Positions 46,235 to 58,395 are shown, counted from the first letter of the stretch. The stretch is DNA of 64,000 nucleotides from Carallia brachiata (GCA_021464245.1 JADCRB010000027.1:543987-607986); one strand, 5' to 3'. Numbers and translations are program-made. The notes: a model not told the origin generated them from the letters alone.

Positions 46235-48640
46235 CTTTATAATGATATAAACTATTGAATAATTGAATTTGTAAAAAAGAAAAATTAAAAAGAGATAAAC
46301 TATCAGATGTCGTTGAATGAAATTGTACTGTTATTTATTGCAATTTATTTGAAACTATTTAGTATTAGTCATTAAAAAAATGTTAGGCGTAGCATCATAT
46401 AGTCCAAGGCGAAAAAACAACATGGCGAGTGAGAAATTGACGGGTTAGAGACGGCCTGAATAGGTATTCGGTGAGTCTCACATGGTTTTTATTTTTTTAT
46501 TTTTTTTGTTTTGAAATTTTTACGAAAAAAATGATTAGATGTAATAAACCGATTAAATTTGCAATAACACAGATGGAAATATATAACACATCTTGCAAAT
46601 ACACTTGACCACTCATTGCATATATCAGTCTTGTTTAACATCTAGCATGCCAATAATAGTGTCGTTTCACATCTATTAAATTTAACCAAAAACTTACAGC
46701 TGTGTTTTTGTTCGAAAGTGTGTGAAAGATTGCAAGAGAAAGAGAGTAATGAGAAAATGGAATTTTCTCGGAAACTTTGTGTGGAAAAAATGCACACCCA
46801 TGCAACAACTTTTCTTTTTTCATGTTAGTGTTCATTATCCCATGCAATTGCCAAGAAAAGTGGTAAGAAGGAGGGTTTTTTGATGTGATTTTTTATTTAA
46901 TTACCAACAGAGCCCTTTCTTATATTCACAAAAAGAAAAAGAAAAAACTTAATAGCTCCTTTTACATAGTTTCAAAATTATGTAGATTAGAGATAATTGA
47001 GAATTAAAAAAAAGATAAATTATCAGATATCGTTGATGAGACTATATAACTATTTTAAACATTATTTAAATAAGTCACATAATATCACCTTGATAAGTAC
47101 ATTAATTAAAAAAAGGACATAATGTTATTTTTTAAATATTAATTTTCTTTTTATTACTTTCTCACAATTTGAAGTAACAATATAGTTCCATCCATTTTCT
47201 TTCTTTCTTTTCTACTCATCCAAATAAACGTATAGAAACATAATTTTCTTTTTTCATATTTTTTTCTCATTACTTTTTTTGACATCCTTTCTTTTACATC
47301 TTATTTCAAAATTCAAACACCCATAAATTTCAAAAGGAAAAAAAAAAATCAAAAAAACATGTGAGATCCATGTTGCCGCGCCAACCCGTCAGTTTTCTGT
47401 TTATTTCTTCGCGAAGCACTGTTACATTTTCAGACAAAAAAATATCTGAAACACTGCTCAAATGTAACTGATTGTATGTAATTTACAACTATTTGAATTT
47501 CAAGTGTAACGAAAAAGAAGAAGAAAAAATCACTTTTATTTTTTTACATATAAAATCTAACTAATTACACATTAAATCCACTTAATTATATTTAAATAAT
47601 ATTTTAAATACTTTTTATCCAAAAGTATAAGATTTTCCTTCTTCTCGTCGATCCAGTCAAACTCAGAGTCCATCAAAATTAGGGCGCGATATAATTGGTG
47701 CCGCTCAGAAAAGCGATGACGTCCCATCATTTGTATCATCGGAAAAGTCTTACGTTAAAAATTGACCTTAAAAAGCATACATTAGTCGTTGAAGATTCTT
47801 TGGAACTCAGTCAGCTATTTGTTTTACATCTTGGATTAAGTATGATTTTTTTTTTGAGCAACGTTTAGGTATGATCATTTTTTAATTTATGAAAACAACT
47901 ATTTGATTAATAAAAAAAATACATAACACATCTAAAATGATTGTCTGATTAGTATTTCGATGTATTTCTCTCCTTTTAGACCTAGGTTGGAGTTTTTGTA
48001 ATTTCCCTCAGAAGCAATGCCCTCCCTTAACTCTAAAAATTTTCAGTAAGCTGCGTGCCGTAAATTCAAAAGTCGTAAATATTGTGATTAGTCTGAAAAA
48101 AATTTATTTGGACTCAATAATACTTGAATGGTGGATTTTCTTCATAAGTTAATTGTACTAATAAAGCAACAATGATCCCGACCTCAACTCACATATTTGA
48201 TATAACGAATATATTAGAAATGAACTTTTTTTATCGTAAAAAAAACGAAAAATTTATGACGTGTATTATTCTCCTAATAACTCTATCAATACTCAAGTTT
48301 TACAATACATCGACCGAAAATACTTAAAACTGTTACCTTCATTGAATATATATCTTGTAATCGTGATCTCACTTTAAAGAAAACTAATACCTCATCACTG
48401 CAATTAAACAAAAAAAAAAAAAAAAAACTCTTAACTACATGTATCTTAGGCAGTATTAAAATGACTACACAATTTACTTAACAGTATTTAACGATTTATT
48501 TATTTTTTTTAAATTTAATAATCAAATTATCTATATTACTTTAATTCTATTTTAACCGTAATTAAAGAACTCTACCAAATATTTCACTCAAAATAATATT
48601 TTTTAAATCCCCACCTACACGGTAACTTAGCAACCCGGCC
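46235..48640. other. AT-rich intergenic DNA with repeat scraps
   Basis: Two short related stretches, near 46288-46330 and 47012-47050 (gataaactatcagatgtcgttg-like), suggest a dispersed repeat. A stretch at about 46760-46990 (ggaattttctcggaaac ... caattgccaagaaaagtgg) resembles the DNA on both sides of copy B, see findings. No gene is seen. Confidence 0.5.
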
Positions 48641-48642
48641 CC

Positions 48643-48649
48643 TATAAAT
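48643..48649 (+). promoter_or_regulatory. TATA box of the P450 gene
   Basis: TATAAAT in a GC-rich local context (ggcccctataaatgc) lies 78 nt upstream of the P450 start codon, a normal distance for a plant core promoter with a short leader. Confidence 0.6.
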
Positions 48650-48726
48650 GCTTATCAGGCAGTGTCCACATAACTCATGCCTGAATACAAATATCTAAGA
48701 AACTGGCCCCTTCATCCACAGCACTT

Positions 48727-51700
48727 ATGGCTCCCCCAATTTATTTCTCCTTTCTGATCCTTCTTTTCCTCGTACCATTCCTCCTGCTTATCCTGAAGAG
48801 AAATAAGAACAATCCCAAAAAGCTGCCACCAGGGTCTTTAGGGTTACCCATTATAGGCCAAACACTCACTCTCCAGAGTGTCATGCGCATGAACACTGCA
48901 GAAGAATGGCTCAAAAGCAGAATAAAAAAATATGGGCCTGTCTCAAAACTGAATATTGTTGGATACAATACAGTGTTCATTCAAGGGCAGGCTGCAAATA
49001 AGTTTTTCTACACCAGTGATACCAAATTACTTTCGAACCAGCAGCCGACAACAATTAGAAGGATTTTGGGAGAAAGGAATATCTTGGAGTTGATTGGTCA
49101 TGAGCACAAGCGTGTGAGGGGAGCACTAACATCTTTCTTAAAACCCGAAGTGTTGAAGCAATATGTGGGAAAGATGGATCAAGAGGCTAGAAAGCATTTC
49201 GGATTGCATTGGCTTGGCAACCAAAAGGTTTCGGTACGTCATCTCTGTTTTGTGTTTTTCCTTTTTGGAAAAGCATTGGAGGATATAAAGAGGTAGACAA
49301 TAAAATGTCAATAATGTAACGGTAAAACATATTTGTGTAACAGTATTGATTTTTTGTGCAACAAAAAATAATGTTATATTTTCTTATACCATATTTTATT
49401 AATCTTGTTTCACAAATATTTATAATTATTGTATTATTGACAAATCTTCCGTCTTTTAGCCTCTGTCCTCCTAATGGAACCCTTCCTTTTTTTTAAGTGT
49501 CATTGTTTGCCTGAAAGCGGATTCTCCAATTTCACGATTTAAGATTTTTTAACAATACTGTATTTTAGAATTTGAGGTTATTTTTATAATTGTAAGTGTT
49601 ATCTCGTGCTACTTCCCAGCCTAAAAAAATTTACAAGAGATATCCCAATGATTGAGAATTTGTAAACATCTAATTTAGAGATTATGTGTTTGAATCAAGT
49701 GGAAGGATTTTTTTATAATGGCTTTATATTTGGACGAAGTGAATTTATTTTGTCTCACGATATATATATTAAGAATACATATATATATTTTTTATGTAGG
49801 TGTTACCATTGATGAAGGTTCTTACCTTCAACATTTTGTGCTCACTTATCGTTGGAATCGGACAAGGAGCAAAAAGAGAGAAACTGGCTGAACTTTTCTA
49901 CCAACTTTTGGACGGGGTCATAGCAATACCAATCAACTTGCCTTTCACCCGATTCAATCGTAGTCTCAAAGCAAGGGCAAAAAGTAGAAGCATGATATTG
50001 GATCTTATAAGTGAGAAAAGGGCAGCGCTGGAGCAGCACAATGCTTTTCCTCAGAAGGACTTAATCACTAGCTTGCTTAGTCTCCGAAACGAGGATAATT
50101 CGCCCTTATTATCCGATGAGGAGATCGCCGATAATGTCACGATCGTCATGATAGCCGGACATGATACTTCCTCCACCCTTCTGACTTTTATGGTTAGAAT
50201 TTTGGCCACTGAACCTACTATTTATGCGGGTGTCGTTCAAGGTACGAAAAAAGGGTCACGATTTTGTAACATGACTTGTTCTATTCAAAATTAAGTTAGA
50301 TTTTAGGGTTAAATGAACTTTTTGATATTTCTAATATATCATGAACTTTTATTTTTTTTAAAAGTATATCACGAAACTCTTCAGTTAGTCATAAATCTAT
50401 TGTGTCATCATTTCATAGGTAACATATTTCATTTCATTTTGAACATTTCAACCAGACATCTCCATTTCTAATTCAAACTTAAAAGTTTATGATTTTTGGA
50501 AAGATTTAAGGTTGAAATCTTAAAATAGATACAAAATTTGTTATAATGGAATGACGAAATGATAGATTTGAATCAATCAAAGAGTTCGTTTGTAGTCCAA
50601 AACGATAAAAGTCATGATAACTTTAAAAAGACTGAAAGGTTCACGGTTTTTTTTTTTTTTTTTTTTGATATTAACCCTAAATTTTGAACATCAACTATAT
50701 ATTGTAGACATTATTTTTTTCGTTGCCATCGCTATTTGTGAATACGAACAAGAGGAGATAGCTAAGAATAAGGCCCCCCGACGAACTTTTGACATGGGAT
50801 GATCTTGCGAAGATGAATATCCGTGGAGCGTGGCTATGGAGACTCTGAGGTATTATCCTCCTGCTTTCCTTGCCTTTAGAAGGGTCGTTCAGGATTTTGA
50901 GTACGAAGGATACCATATTCCCAAAGGCTGGCAGGTGAGAAATTAAATTGATTGTCTTTCTTACACATTTTCAACATATTATACTTTTGAAATTTCAAAT
51001 TTGAGAAGTAGGCAGCGAAACTGAATACCATTCAACACTACATAAATATCTTCTTTCTTTTGATTAATTACTTTTGACTGAAATTCGAACTCAAAATTTC
51101 AGTATTCAAAAATTTTAGTATCATTTTTTTTTCTATTAAAAGACTTATTGGAATCATAGTTACATAATAGGAGTAACTTTTTTTTCCATAAATTACACAC
51201 AATCTTTTTGTAGATTAAAACCCAAACTTTTACAATCGAAATCTAACTTTTACTATGGGCTGGCTCTAGTAACAATTAGATATATGGCCGCAAAAAGGAA
51301 AAATTCATAAGATTGTCCTGTGCGTGAAGTAAATTGCCTGATACCATGCCTAAGATATTGTAGTAAGTATAAAGGCCCGTTCCACTGGCTTCCACTTTTG
51401 TAGCAAGTATTCATAACTTAAATCGTCGCCTATAATTAAATCGATCTATGACATTGTTAAGGATAACTGGCGTGATATACAATGCAATTATCATGTAAAA
51501 ATGACATTTCTTATACAAAACTCTCACACTGTGAAATTTGAGAAAAATTAATTAGATGTATAGAGTCTTGGCTTTTTTTATTGAAATTATCATATGTCAA
51601 CCTATGAAGAAATTAAAACTGATCCACATTCTTATATATGTAAAGATTATTAAAAAAATTTCAACAGTTTTATTAATCCTAGTATTTCTCGAAATTGTTT

Positions 51701-52026
51701 TTGACTTGTTCCAGGTAGCTACTTGTTCAACCTTGACGCACATGGATGCCAACTATTTCCCTCATCCAACAAAGTTCGATCCAAGTCGACTAGAGAAGCA
51801 GACATCGGCCCCACCGTACACTTTGGTGCCATTTGGGGCAGGACCACGAATATGCCCAGGTTATGAATTTGCAAGAATTGAAACCTTGGTTGCAATACAT
51901 CACCTGGTGACACATTTCACATGGAAGCTCTGCAGCACTGACCTTTCTCACTGGAGAGACCCAATGCCAAACTTTCACAAGGGACTAGAGATCCAAATTG
52001 ATCCAAAGAAGGTTCCCTCCTCCTAA
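48727..52026 (+). pseudogene. CYP716-like cytochrome P450 (CYP85 clan), exon 3 damaged
   Basis: P450s of this type oxidise triterpene or other terpenoid scaffolds at the ER. Four exons are visible: 48727-49233, 49800-50241, about 50747-50934 and 51715-52026 (TAA). Landmarks in order: N-terminal membrane anchor (residues 4-24), PPGSLGLPIIGQ hinge, I-helix AGHDTSS, K-helix ETLR (ExxR), and the heme loop FGAGPRICPG with the axial Cys. Exon 3 has an extra base in a C6 run (50773-50778) that brings a TGA at 50800-50802 into frame, and a missing base near 50818 that restores the frame. No AG stands directly before the expected start of exon 3; the nearest is aacaag at 50752. The rest is well conserved, at about normal P450 length. 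It could be a young pseudogene, or a working gene with sequence errors. The CYP716 call rests on remembered motifs. Confidence 0.8.
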
Positions 52027-52305
52027 AATGAACTGAACTACCATCATTGAAACAATATATTATAGCGAAGTAGAACATCCACACTTTTGCCCCTTTTTTG
52101 ATTAACAGTACTGTAAGAGGCAAATAACTCAACAGCATAGTTGAGTCAACGACAATAAAATGTGGGTGTGAGCTTTCTTGTGTTGGTAAAATTATTGTTT
52201 TTTAAATGACTTCCCTTTTTTTTTTTTGGCACTATTACATATCCGGAGGAAATTTTGAGCACCATTATATGTCCGGAGGAAATTTTCTCCAAAAATTTCT
52301 GTAAT
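52027..52305. other. P450 3' flank with a ~30-bp imperfect duplication
   Basis: A unit of the form gcacYattacatRtccggaggaaatttt occurs twice (about 52229-52258 and 52259-52286), just left of copy B. Confidence 0.7.
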
Positions 52306-52310
52306 GCAAC
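52306..52310. other. Target-site duplication of copy B, left
   Basis: GCAAC immediately precedes the left LTR and is repeated at 63044-63048 after the right LTR. Confidence 0.92.
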
Positions 52311-53295
52311 TGTAAAGCGTAAATTTCGAGTCTAAAATAATTAAACTCAAAAATACAAAAACAAATTACAAATAAAAATTGTAAAATAAAAGAAAATTTG
52401 CGTGGGGTCGATCTCCGTATATCCTCCGATTAGTGTTCCTTTTTTGACTCTGTCAAGGCTGCACGAGCTTGATCTTGACAGAATAATTTCCACCGCTTTT
52501 TCTTGAACTGGATATACTGAACTGTATCTGATTTGGACGTTTTTGACTACGTTTAGGAACCGTAGAGATTTGATCTGAGCCGATCTTGCTTAATTTTCAC
52601 CGAGGGTCAAATGGACTTGTTCTCGGATGAGCTGCCTGGATTTTGCTGAGGGCCGTATGAGACTTAATCCCAGCCGGATTTGTAGTAATTTGATATTTTA
52701 GATCTATATTCTCATAAATTCAGATCTAGAGCGATCCAAGAATATAAATTTAAAAATAATTTAGAAATGGAAACAGCAAATTTTTGGGCCTTACCCCTGA
52801 AATATCTCTCAAAAAGGAATTAGGAGAGTATACTGCAGAGTAAAAGCACGTAAGAAAAGGGAGAAAATTTTCTTGAGAGATTTCAAAATTTCTTTTTCTC
52901 TCAAATTCTCTGAATTTTTCTGTTTACAGATTTGCTGAATCTTTTCAGAAAGGATGTACCCAACGTACAAAAATGTGAGAGAAAGGTAATACAAAAGAAA
53001 TTAAATGTTTTGCAATTCTCTGGAATTGCTTCTTCTTTTTTTTTTACTCGATGCCATGCAAGATCCTGGATCAATCTATTTATAGGCTAAGGGAATTTAC
53101 TATTCCACCTAACTTAGCCAGCCAATCTTGAAGAAAAAGGTAGCAGGTGCATGGATTTGCCATCCAATTTTGAAAATGCACAAGTCTGCCAGCCAAGTTT
53201 GAAGAAAATGCATGGATGTTTCAAACCAAATTTGAAGATGTCATGCAGCACGTGGTTACTTTTCAACCCCTTTTTTTTTTTTTTAATTGTTTACA
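52311..53295 (-). repeat. 3' LTR of copy B
   Basis: A 985-bp LTR running TGTAAACAATT ... GCTTTACA on the minus strand. A CACGTG G-box lies in U3 (53249-53254). TATA core and R-U5 are shared with copy A. Confidence 0.93.
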
Positions 53296-53642
53296 AATGC
53301 CCCCGCTTCAAGGATCGGTAAGGAAGAACTTTGCAGATGTGATCCGCACCGAGTCTTGAAGTCCAGTTTGAAATTTTGAGATGTTATGATGAACATTGAA
53401 TGTTGAAATCTTCTATCTCTGACCATACCTGCTGTTGTTGGATCGCAATGGAAACCGATATGATCTTGAGGAAGTTAGCAGCCCAGCCAATATAAAAATT
53501 GAAGTCTTGGCTCCAGGTGCGTTCGAGCTTCCATAGCCCGCAAAGGATTTTTTATATCTCTTAAAGTTCCAGAGCTCTGGTGAGGATGATCCGGTAGGCA
53601 AAGAACTTGAACCTCCCCAAGGAAGGCCCAGCACTTGGAACT

Positions 53643-53957
53643 TTAAGACCTGCACACAGAGAGACTGATGTGTAGTGATGATTTCCAAGTCTGCTTCGAC
53701 GTAAGGAGAGTAGTTGGAACTTCCCTGTACGTCGCTGCATCCAAAGAAAGATTAGGATAATTGCAGCTTCTCATCCCTCTGTGGTAGATGTGAACTAAGG
53801 AGAGTAGTTGGAACTCCATGACACCGATGGCGTTGGAGACTGAGTTTCGAGGGCTTTTAGGGATCCCTCGAAGAAGACTACTTCCTCTTTTCTTAGCTCG
53901 TGCGCCTCCAACTTCTTGATCGAAGAACTTCCTGAGACAAGTGCAGAGACTAGCCAT
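53643..53957 (-). CDS. Unknown accessory ORF of the retrotransposon (copy B)
   Basis: A 104-aa frame matches the copy A ORF at 44736-45038 from MASLCTCLRKFF through KQTWKSSL, with R-to-G and I-to-V changes and a longer, altered tail (HISLSVCRS). No stop or frameshift is present in the shared part. The function is unknown. Confidence 0.45.
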   Translation of the reverse strand: MASLCTCLRKFFDQEVGGARAKKRGSSLLRGIPKSPRNSVSNAIGVMEFQLLSLVHIYHRGMRSCNYPNLSLDAATYREVPTTLLTSKQTWKSSLHISLSVCRS

Positions 53958-54247
53958 TTTCTTTTGAGAAAGAAGAGCTGAGGGGTGAGTATTACAACTC
54001 TGGAATGCAAGATATATATATACATACGATAAAGATTTTTTTTTTTTTTTTTTTGAAAAGTCAAAAAGAAGGTACGCAAAATCGAGTAGGGACATCCACG
54101 TCCCTTTCCTGCATAAGAGACAAAAGAGGCAGCGGCTGACGCGTGTCACGAAAGTCGTTACCGTGTGTTGCAGAAGTCGTTGCCGTGTGCTGCAGAAGTC
54201 GTTACCGTGTGCTGCCAAAGTCGTTGCACCTTATCTTGTCGGCCGTC

Positions 54248-54854
54248 CTAGCGGGGCCCGAGGCGCAGCTCCAAGTCAAGCTCGACCTCGTCTGGTGGGC
54301 CGATGATGTTGACGTCGTCGACGTGCTTCCAGCTGGTTGATGCTCGGAATATTCTGGAAAGAGAGGCAAAGTTTCCGGAATAACTCCTTTCTGCTAGAAA
54401 ATTCCTCCTAGACTTAAGTATCTAGGAGGGATGAACCCTTGGCTGACTCCGTAAGACCACCAGGACCAGCGTGCATGCTCCCATGGGCTACGGCTTTAAT
54501 GAACATACCGTGGAGAGACCATTGCGGTGGAAGAACTCGGACCTGCTTCATTTGGGCGAAGTTGTACTGGTGGGATCTACATCGGAACGACAGACTGTTC
54601 TTTGGAAAAGCAGTTCTCAGTGCTGGTTTCTTTGCTTCTCCGATTCTGGAACCAATAAAACACATTTTTTCCTTCGATTGCCCCGAGCGGGCGCAATCGT
54701 GAGACAAGTTGGTAAATTTGAGATGCACTAGGAATAATACCTCCATTGTTGTGGAAGACTTCCTCCAAAATTTGCAGTTGTGCCATATTGGTTGCCACCT
54801 TGTGCGGGGTGACCTTTCTTCTCCCTTGTCTTGAGGTTCTGCAACTGGTTCCAT
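54248..54854 (-). pseudogene. WOX-like ORF of copy B, frameshifted
   Basis: Translated piecewise, this region matches the copy A WOX-like protein. It starts MEPVAEPQDKGEERSPRTRW at 54854. A 1-nt deletion near 54790 moves the homeodomain into the frame covered by 55128-54577, where MAQLQILEEVF through IEGKNVFYWFQNRRS is readable. A 2-nt deletion near 54628 shifts it again. The EAR-like end survives as LDLELRLGPR before TAG (54250-54248). The shared segments differ from copy A by a few residues (for example M-to-I and N-to-S in the loop). Confidence 0.8.
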
Positions 54855-55187
54855 CTTTCTTGTGGCAGAGGAGCAAAGGTTGGTGTGTGGTGAAGATCGG
54901 TTGACTGATGCTGAGTTTCAGACTCAAACCCTCCGTTGCTTTTATATTTTTGGGCCGTTCACAGTTTATACTCATGCGGGCCAGGAGTTGGATTGGATTT
55001 TGAACTTGGGTTCTGGACTGTGTTTGGAACTTGGAATTTTTGGGTTTTAGGTTTTGGATTGGATTTGGGTCGAGTGTTTGGGCTTCTAGACTTGGAAGCT
55101 TTTGAGTTGGACTCTGAATTGGGCTCAAGTGTTTGGGCTTGGATTTTCGGGTTTGGGTTTTCGCTTGGAGTTTCAGATCGAGACTTC

Positions 55188-55282
55188 CAATTTTTTTTTT
55201 TTTTTTTTTTTTTTTGATTTTTTTTTTTTTTTTGATTTTTTTTTTTTTTTTTTTGATTTTTTTTTTTTTTTGATTTTTTTTT
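55188..55282 (-). repeat. Poly(A)/A-rich tract after integrase (copy B)
   Basis: T-rich on the plus strand, with GA interruptions every 15-20 bases. Equivalent to 43257-43391 in copy A. Confidence 0.9.
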
Positions 55283-55291
55283 TAAACATAT

Positions 55292-56131
55292 TTACACATA
55301 ATACTGTTTCAGAAATTTACCATTGATTGGGCCGATTCGGACGCCTTCTTGGTCTGACAGCATGTAAGCGTTGTGAGTGTAGGCCTCCTGCACTAAGTAT
55401 GGCCCGTCCCATTTGGAAGTAAGCTTGTCACCAGGCCGATGCTTCATGTTGATGGGCCGTCGCACTGCAAGAACAAGGTCTCCAACTTGAAAAGATCGAG
55501 GGCGGACCCTGCGGTTGAACGTGTTGGTGAGCCGGGCTTGGTAGCACTCAAGTTGCTGTTGTGCTTCGAGCCTCCTTTCATCGAGGGCTTCTAACTCATC
55601 CAGACGTAGGCGAGCATTCTCCTCCTGTGTGAGTCCTTCCAGAACAGCCATGCGCAGGGATGGAATCTGTGTTTCCAACGGCAGTATTGCTTCGACACCG
55701 TAGACAAGTGAGTATGGCGTCGCCTGTGTTGGAGTCCGGTAAGTTGTACGATACGCCCATAATGCCTCCGGAATTCTGTCATGCCAATCTCTTTTGGATT
55801 TAGAGACTACCTTCCGCAACAGGTTGCATAAGGTCTTGTTGAATGCTTCGGCCAAGCCATTTGCTGGGGCATTGTACATGGATGACTTGTACTGCTTGAA
55901 CTTGAACTTCTCGCAGAGCTTGTCGATTAAGCTGTTGTAGAACTGCTTACCATTATCAGTGATGATGAATCGAGGGACTCCATAGCGATAGATCAGCTGA
56001 GTCCGGATGAAATTGGCAACATGCTCCTTCTTTACCTCTCTAAGTGGAATGGCTTCAGCCCATTTTGAGAAGTAGTCGGTTGCTGCGAGGATGTACAGGT
56101 GACCCAGGGATGACTTTGGCAAGGGCCCCAC
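55292..56131 (-). CDS. Copy B integrase (core and C-terminal domains)
   Basis: A 279-aa open frame with the same DDE residues as copy A: Asp in LAATDYF, Asp in ITDNGKQF, Glu in NGLAEAF. Differences seen from copy A are H/Q and F/Y near IRTQLIYRYG. The HHCC finger upstream (about 56131-56340) is in another frame. Confidence 0.9.
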   Translation of the reverse strand: MGPLPKSSLGHLYILAATDYFSKWAEAIPLREVKKEHVANFIRTQLIYRYGVPRFIITDNGKQFYNSLIDKLCEKFKFKQYKSSMYNAPANGLAEAFNKTLCNLLRKVVSKSKRDWHDRIPEALWAYRTTYRTPTQATPYSLVYGVEAILPLETQIPSLRMAVLEGLTQEENARLRLDELEALDERRLEAQQQLECYQARLTNTFNRRVRPRSFQVGDLVLAVRRPINMKHRPGDKLTSKWDGPYLVQEAYTHNAYMLSDQEGVRIGPINGKFLKQYYV

Positions 56132-56602
56132 TAAGTCGAGACCCCAAGCTTCAAAGGGCCAGGATGAGACAGTTGGATGCAGTGGCTCCGGTGGTTGATG
56201 TATGTAATTCGCATGAAATTGACAAGCTTGACAAGTTTTAGCAAACTCAATGAATCACGTACCATGGTTGGCCAGTAGTATCCCATCCTTCTGAGTTGGA
56301 AGTGCAACTTAGGCCCGATTGATGTCCGCCACAAACACCAGAATGTGCTTCAGTGAGAGCCTGTTTTGCCTCTTCATTGGCTAGGCAGCGAAGTAAACTC
56401 CATCAAAAGACCTTCGATACAGAGCATCCTTGAGATATATGAAGCGGGGAGCTCGTCGTTGAATTTCTGTCTTATGACGACGATCTTCGGGCAGCTTCCC
56501 GTGCTGTAGTAGTCAATGATTGGTTGGCGCCAATCCTCGTCCTCCGCGAGACGTACAGATACAGCGTTGGCTGCTGTAGTTTCTTCATCATCCTTTGTGG
56601 CA

Positions 56603-57475
56603 CTATCCATTTCTGCATACGGCAACAACTGTAGCCTGGATTTCTGACTTTGCAAGAGAAGTGGCCAGGTTAGCCAACGCGTCTGCCTGAGTGTTTTCTC
56701 GTCGAGGCACATGCTCCAAGGTGATGCTTTCAAATTCATCCATTAGCTGTCGAGCACGTTGATGGTAAGGCGCAAGGTCCTCTTTCTTCACGTCATACAA
56801 TCCTGTAAGTTGGTTGATGACGAGCTGGGAATCTCCATGGACTTCTATAGTTGGAATCTTCATATCGACAGCCATTTGAAGACCAATGATCAAAGCCTGG
56901 TATTCAGCAACATTATTTGAACATAACTCACCGAGAATGATAGCATATGGTAGTATTTGTCGTTGAGGAGTGACAAACACTATGCCGGCACCAGCACCAT
57001 CACGCCTTGCTGCACCATCAAAGAACATCGTCCATGGTGGCAGTGTCTCAATGTAAAAGACCTCTTCATCTGGAAGATCATCTGTGAACTCCCAATCTGA
57101 CGGAACAGGGTGATCTGCAAGGAAGTCTGCTAGAGCTTGTCCTTTGACTGCTTTTTGAGGCACGTAGACAATGTCGTAGCTTTGTAGGATTACTGCCCAC
57201 TTGGCAAGTCGTCCTGACAAGATTGGTCTAGATAAGATATATTTGACAGGATCAGCTCTGGCAATGAGACGTACCGTGTGAGCTTGCATGTAGTGCCTCA
57301 GCTTGTCAATGGCAAAGAACAGTGCTAGACATGTCTTTTCAATGGGCGAATAACTCAGCTCCGGACCGTTTAGTGTTCTGCTCAAGTAGTACAGGGCAAC
57401 TTCCTTTCCCTGCTCGTTTTCCTGTGCAAGCAAGGCTCCCAAAGATCTTTCCTGCGCTGCAATGTAGAGAATCAA
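56603..57475 (-). CDS. Copy B RNase H and archaeal-type RNase H
   Basis: Here the two domains are fused in one 290-aa frame. The Ty3-type RNase H occupies residues 1-125. The second, archaeal-type domain occupies about 145-285, with DEDD carried by FFDGAARRDGAG, NNVAEYQAL, VHGDSQLVINQL and TQADALANLA. This intact arrangement shows that the break in copy A is a secondary change. Confidence 0.9.
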   Translation of the reverse strand: MILYIAAQERSLGALLAQENEQGKEVALYYLSRTLNGPELSYSPIEKTCLALFFAIDKLRHYMQAHTVRLIARADPVKYILSRPILSGRLAKWAVILQSYDIVYVPQKAVKGQALADFLADHPVPSDWEFTDDLPDEEVFYIETLPPWTMFFDGAARRDGAGAGIVFVTPQRQILPYAIILGELCSNNVAEYQALIIGLQMAVDMKIPTIEVHGDSQLVINQLTGLYDVKKEDLAPYHQRARQLMDEFESITLEHVPRRENTQADALANLATSLAKSEIQATVVAVCRNG

Positions 57476-58395
57476 CGACTTTCCTTGAATTGGAGCCCAG
57501 GAGGTGGATTGGAAAGGTACTTCTTTATGCTCTCAAAGGCTTTGCTGCAAGCTTCGTCCCACTCGAAGTTGACATCCTTCTTCATCAACCGATGGAAAGG
57601 TTGACATCTCCCAGCTAAATTGGAGATGAAACGGCGAATGTAGGCCAGCTTTCCTTGTAGACTTCGCAGCTCGTGCAGGTTTTTAGGTTCAGGCATCTTT
57701 TGAATTGCCTCAACCTTTGACTGATCAACTTCGATTCCACGATGGCGCACCACGAACCCAAGAAACTTTCCTGATGTGACACCGAATGCGCACTTGAGAG
57801 GGTTCATTTTGAGCTGATGCCTCCGAAGTCTTTCGAACACTGTCTTGAGATCCTCGAGGTGGTCTTTGCGCTTCTTAGTCTTTACAACTAAGTCATCAAC
57901 ATAACATTCTACAATCTTGTGCAGCATGTCATCAAAAATTTTTTGCATAGCACGTTGATAAGTGGCGCCAGCATTTTTCAATCCAAACGGCATAACTTTG
58001 TAGCAGTATATACCTTTTGGGGTGCGGAATGCTGTCAACTCCTCGTCTTCTGGTGCCATTCTGATTTGGTTATAGCCTGAAGAACCATCCATGAAGGACA
58101 ATGCTTCGTGACCCGTTGTTGCATCGACTGTGATCTCCGTTATGGGCAATGGAAAGTCATCTTTCGGGCAGGCCTTGTTAAGATCTCGAAAATCAACACA
58201 TACCCTCAACTGTCCATTCTTCTTTCTTACCGGGACAATGTTGGCAATCCACGTTGGGTAGGTGACCTCTCGGATGAAGCCAGCATTGATCAGCTTGTTC
58301 ACCTCCTCCTCGATTTGTGGAATGAGTTCCGGGCGGAACCGTCGTTGTGGCTGCTTGACAGAACGAACACCCTTCTTTACTGCTAGACGATGCAC
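57472..58395 (-). CDS. Copy B reverse transcriptase
   Basis: A 307-aa frame covers RT from the FRPELIPQIEEEV block through VCVDFRDLNKACPKDDFP, FMDGSSGYNQIRM, MPFGLKNAGATYQ and the catalytic YVDD, to the connection region (YIRRFISNLAGRCQPF). It ends at a frameshift just before RNase H. Copy A has the same domain in broken frames. Confidence 0.9.
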   Translation of the reverse strand: MHRLAVKKGVRSVKQPQRRFRPELIPQIEEEVNKLINAGFIREVTYPTWIANIVPVRKKNGQLRVCVDFRDLNKACPKDDFPLPITEITVDATTGHEALSFMDGSSGYNQIRMAPEDEELTAFRTPKGIYCYKVMPFGLKNAGATYQRAMQKIFDDMLHKIVECYVDDLVVKTKKRKDHLEDLKTVFERLRRHQLKMNPLKCAFGVTSGKFLGFVVRHRGIEVDQSKVEAIQKMPEPKNLHELRSLQGKLAYIRRFISNLAGRCQPFHRLMKKDVNFEWDEACSKAFESIKKYLSNPPPGLQFKESR

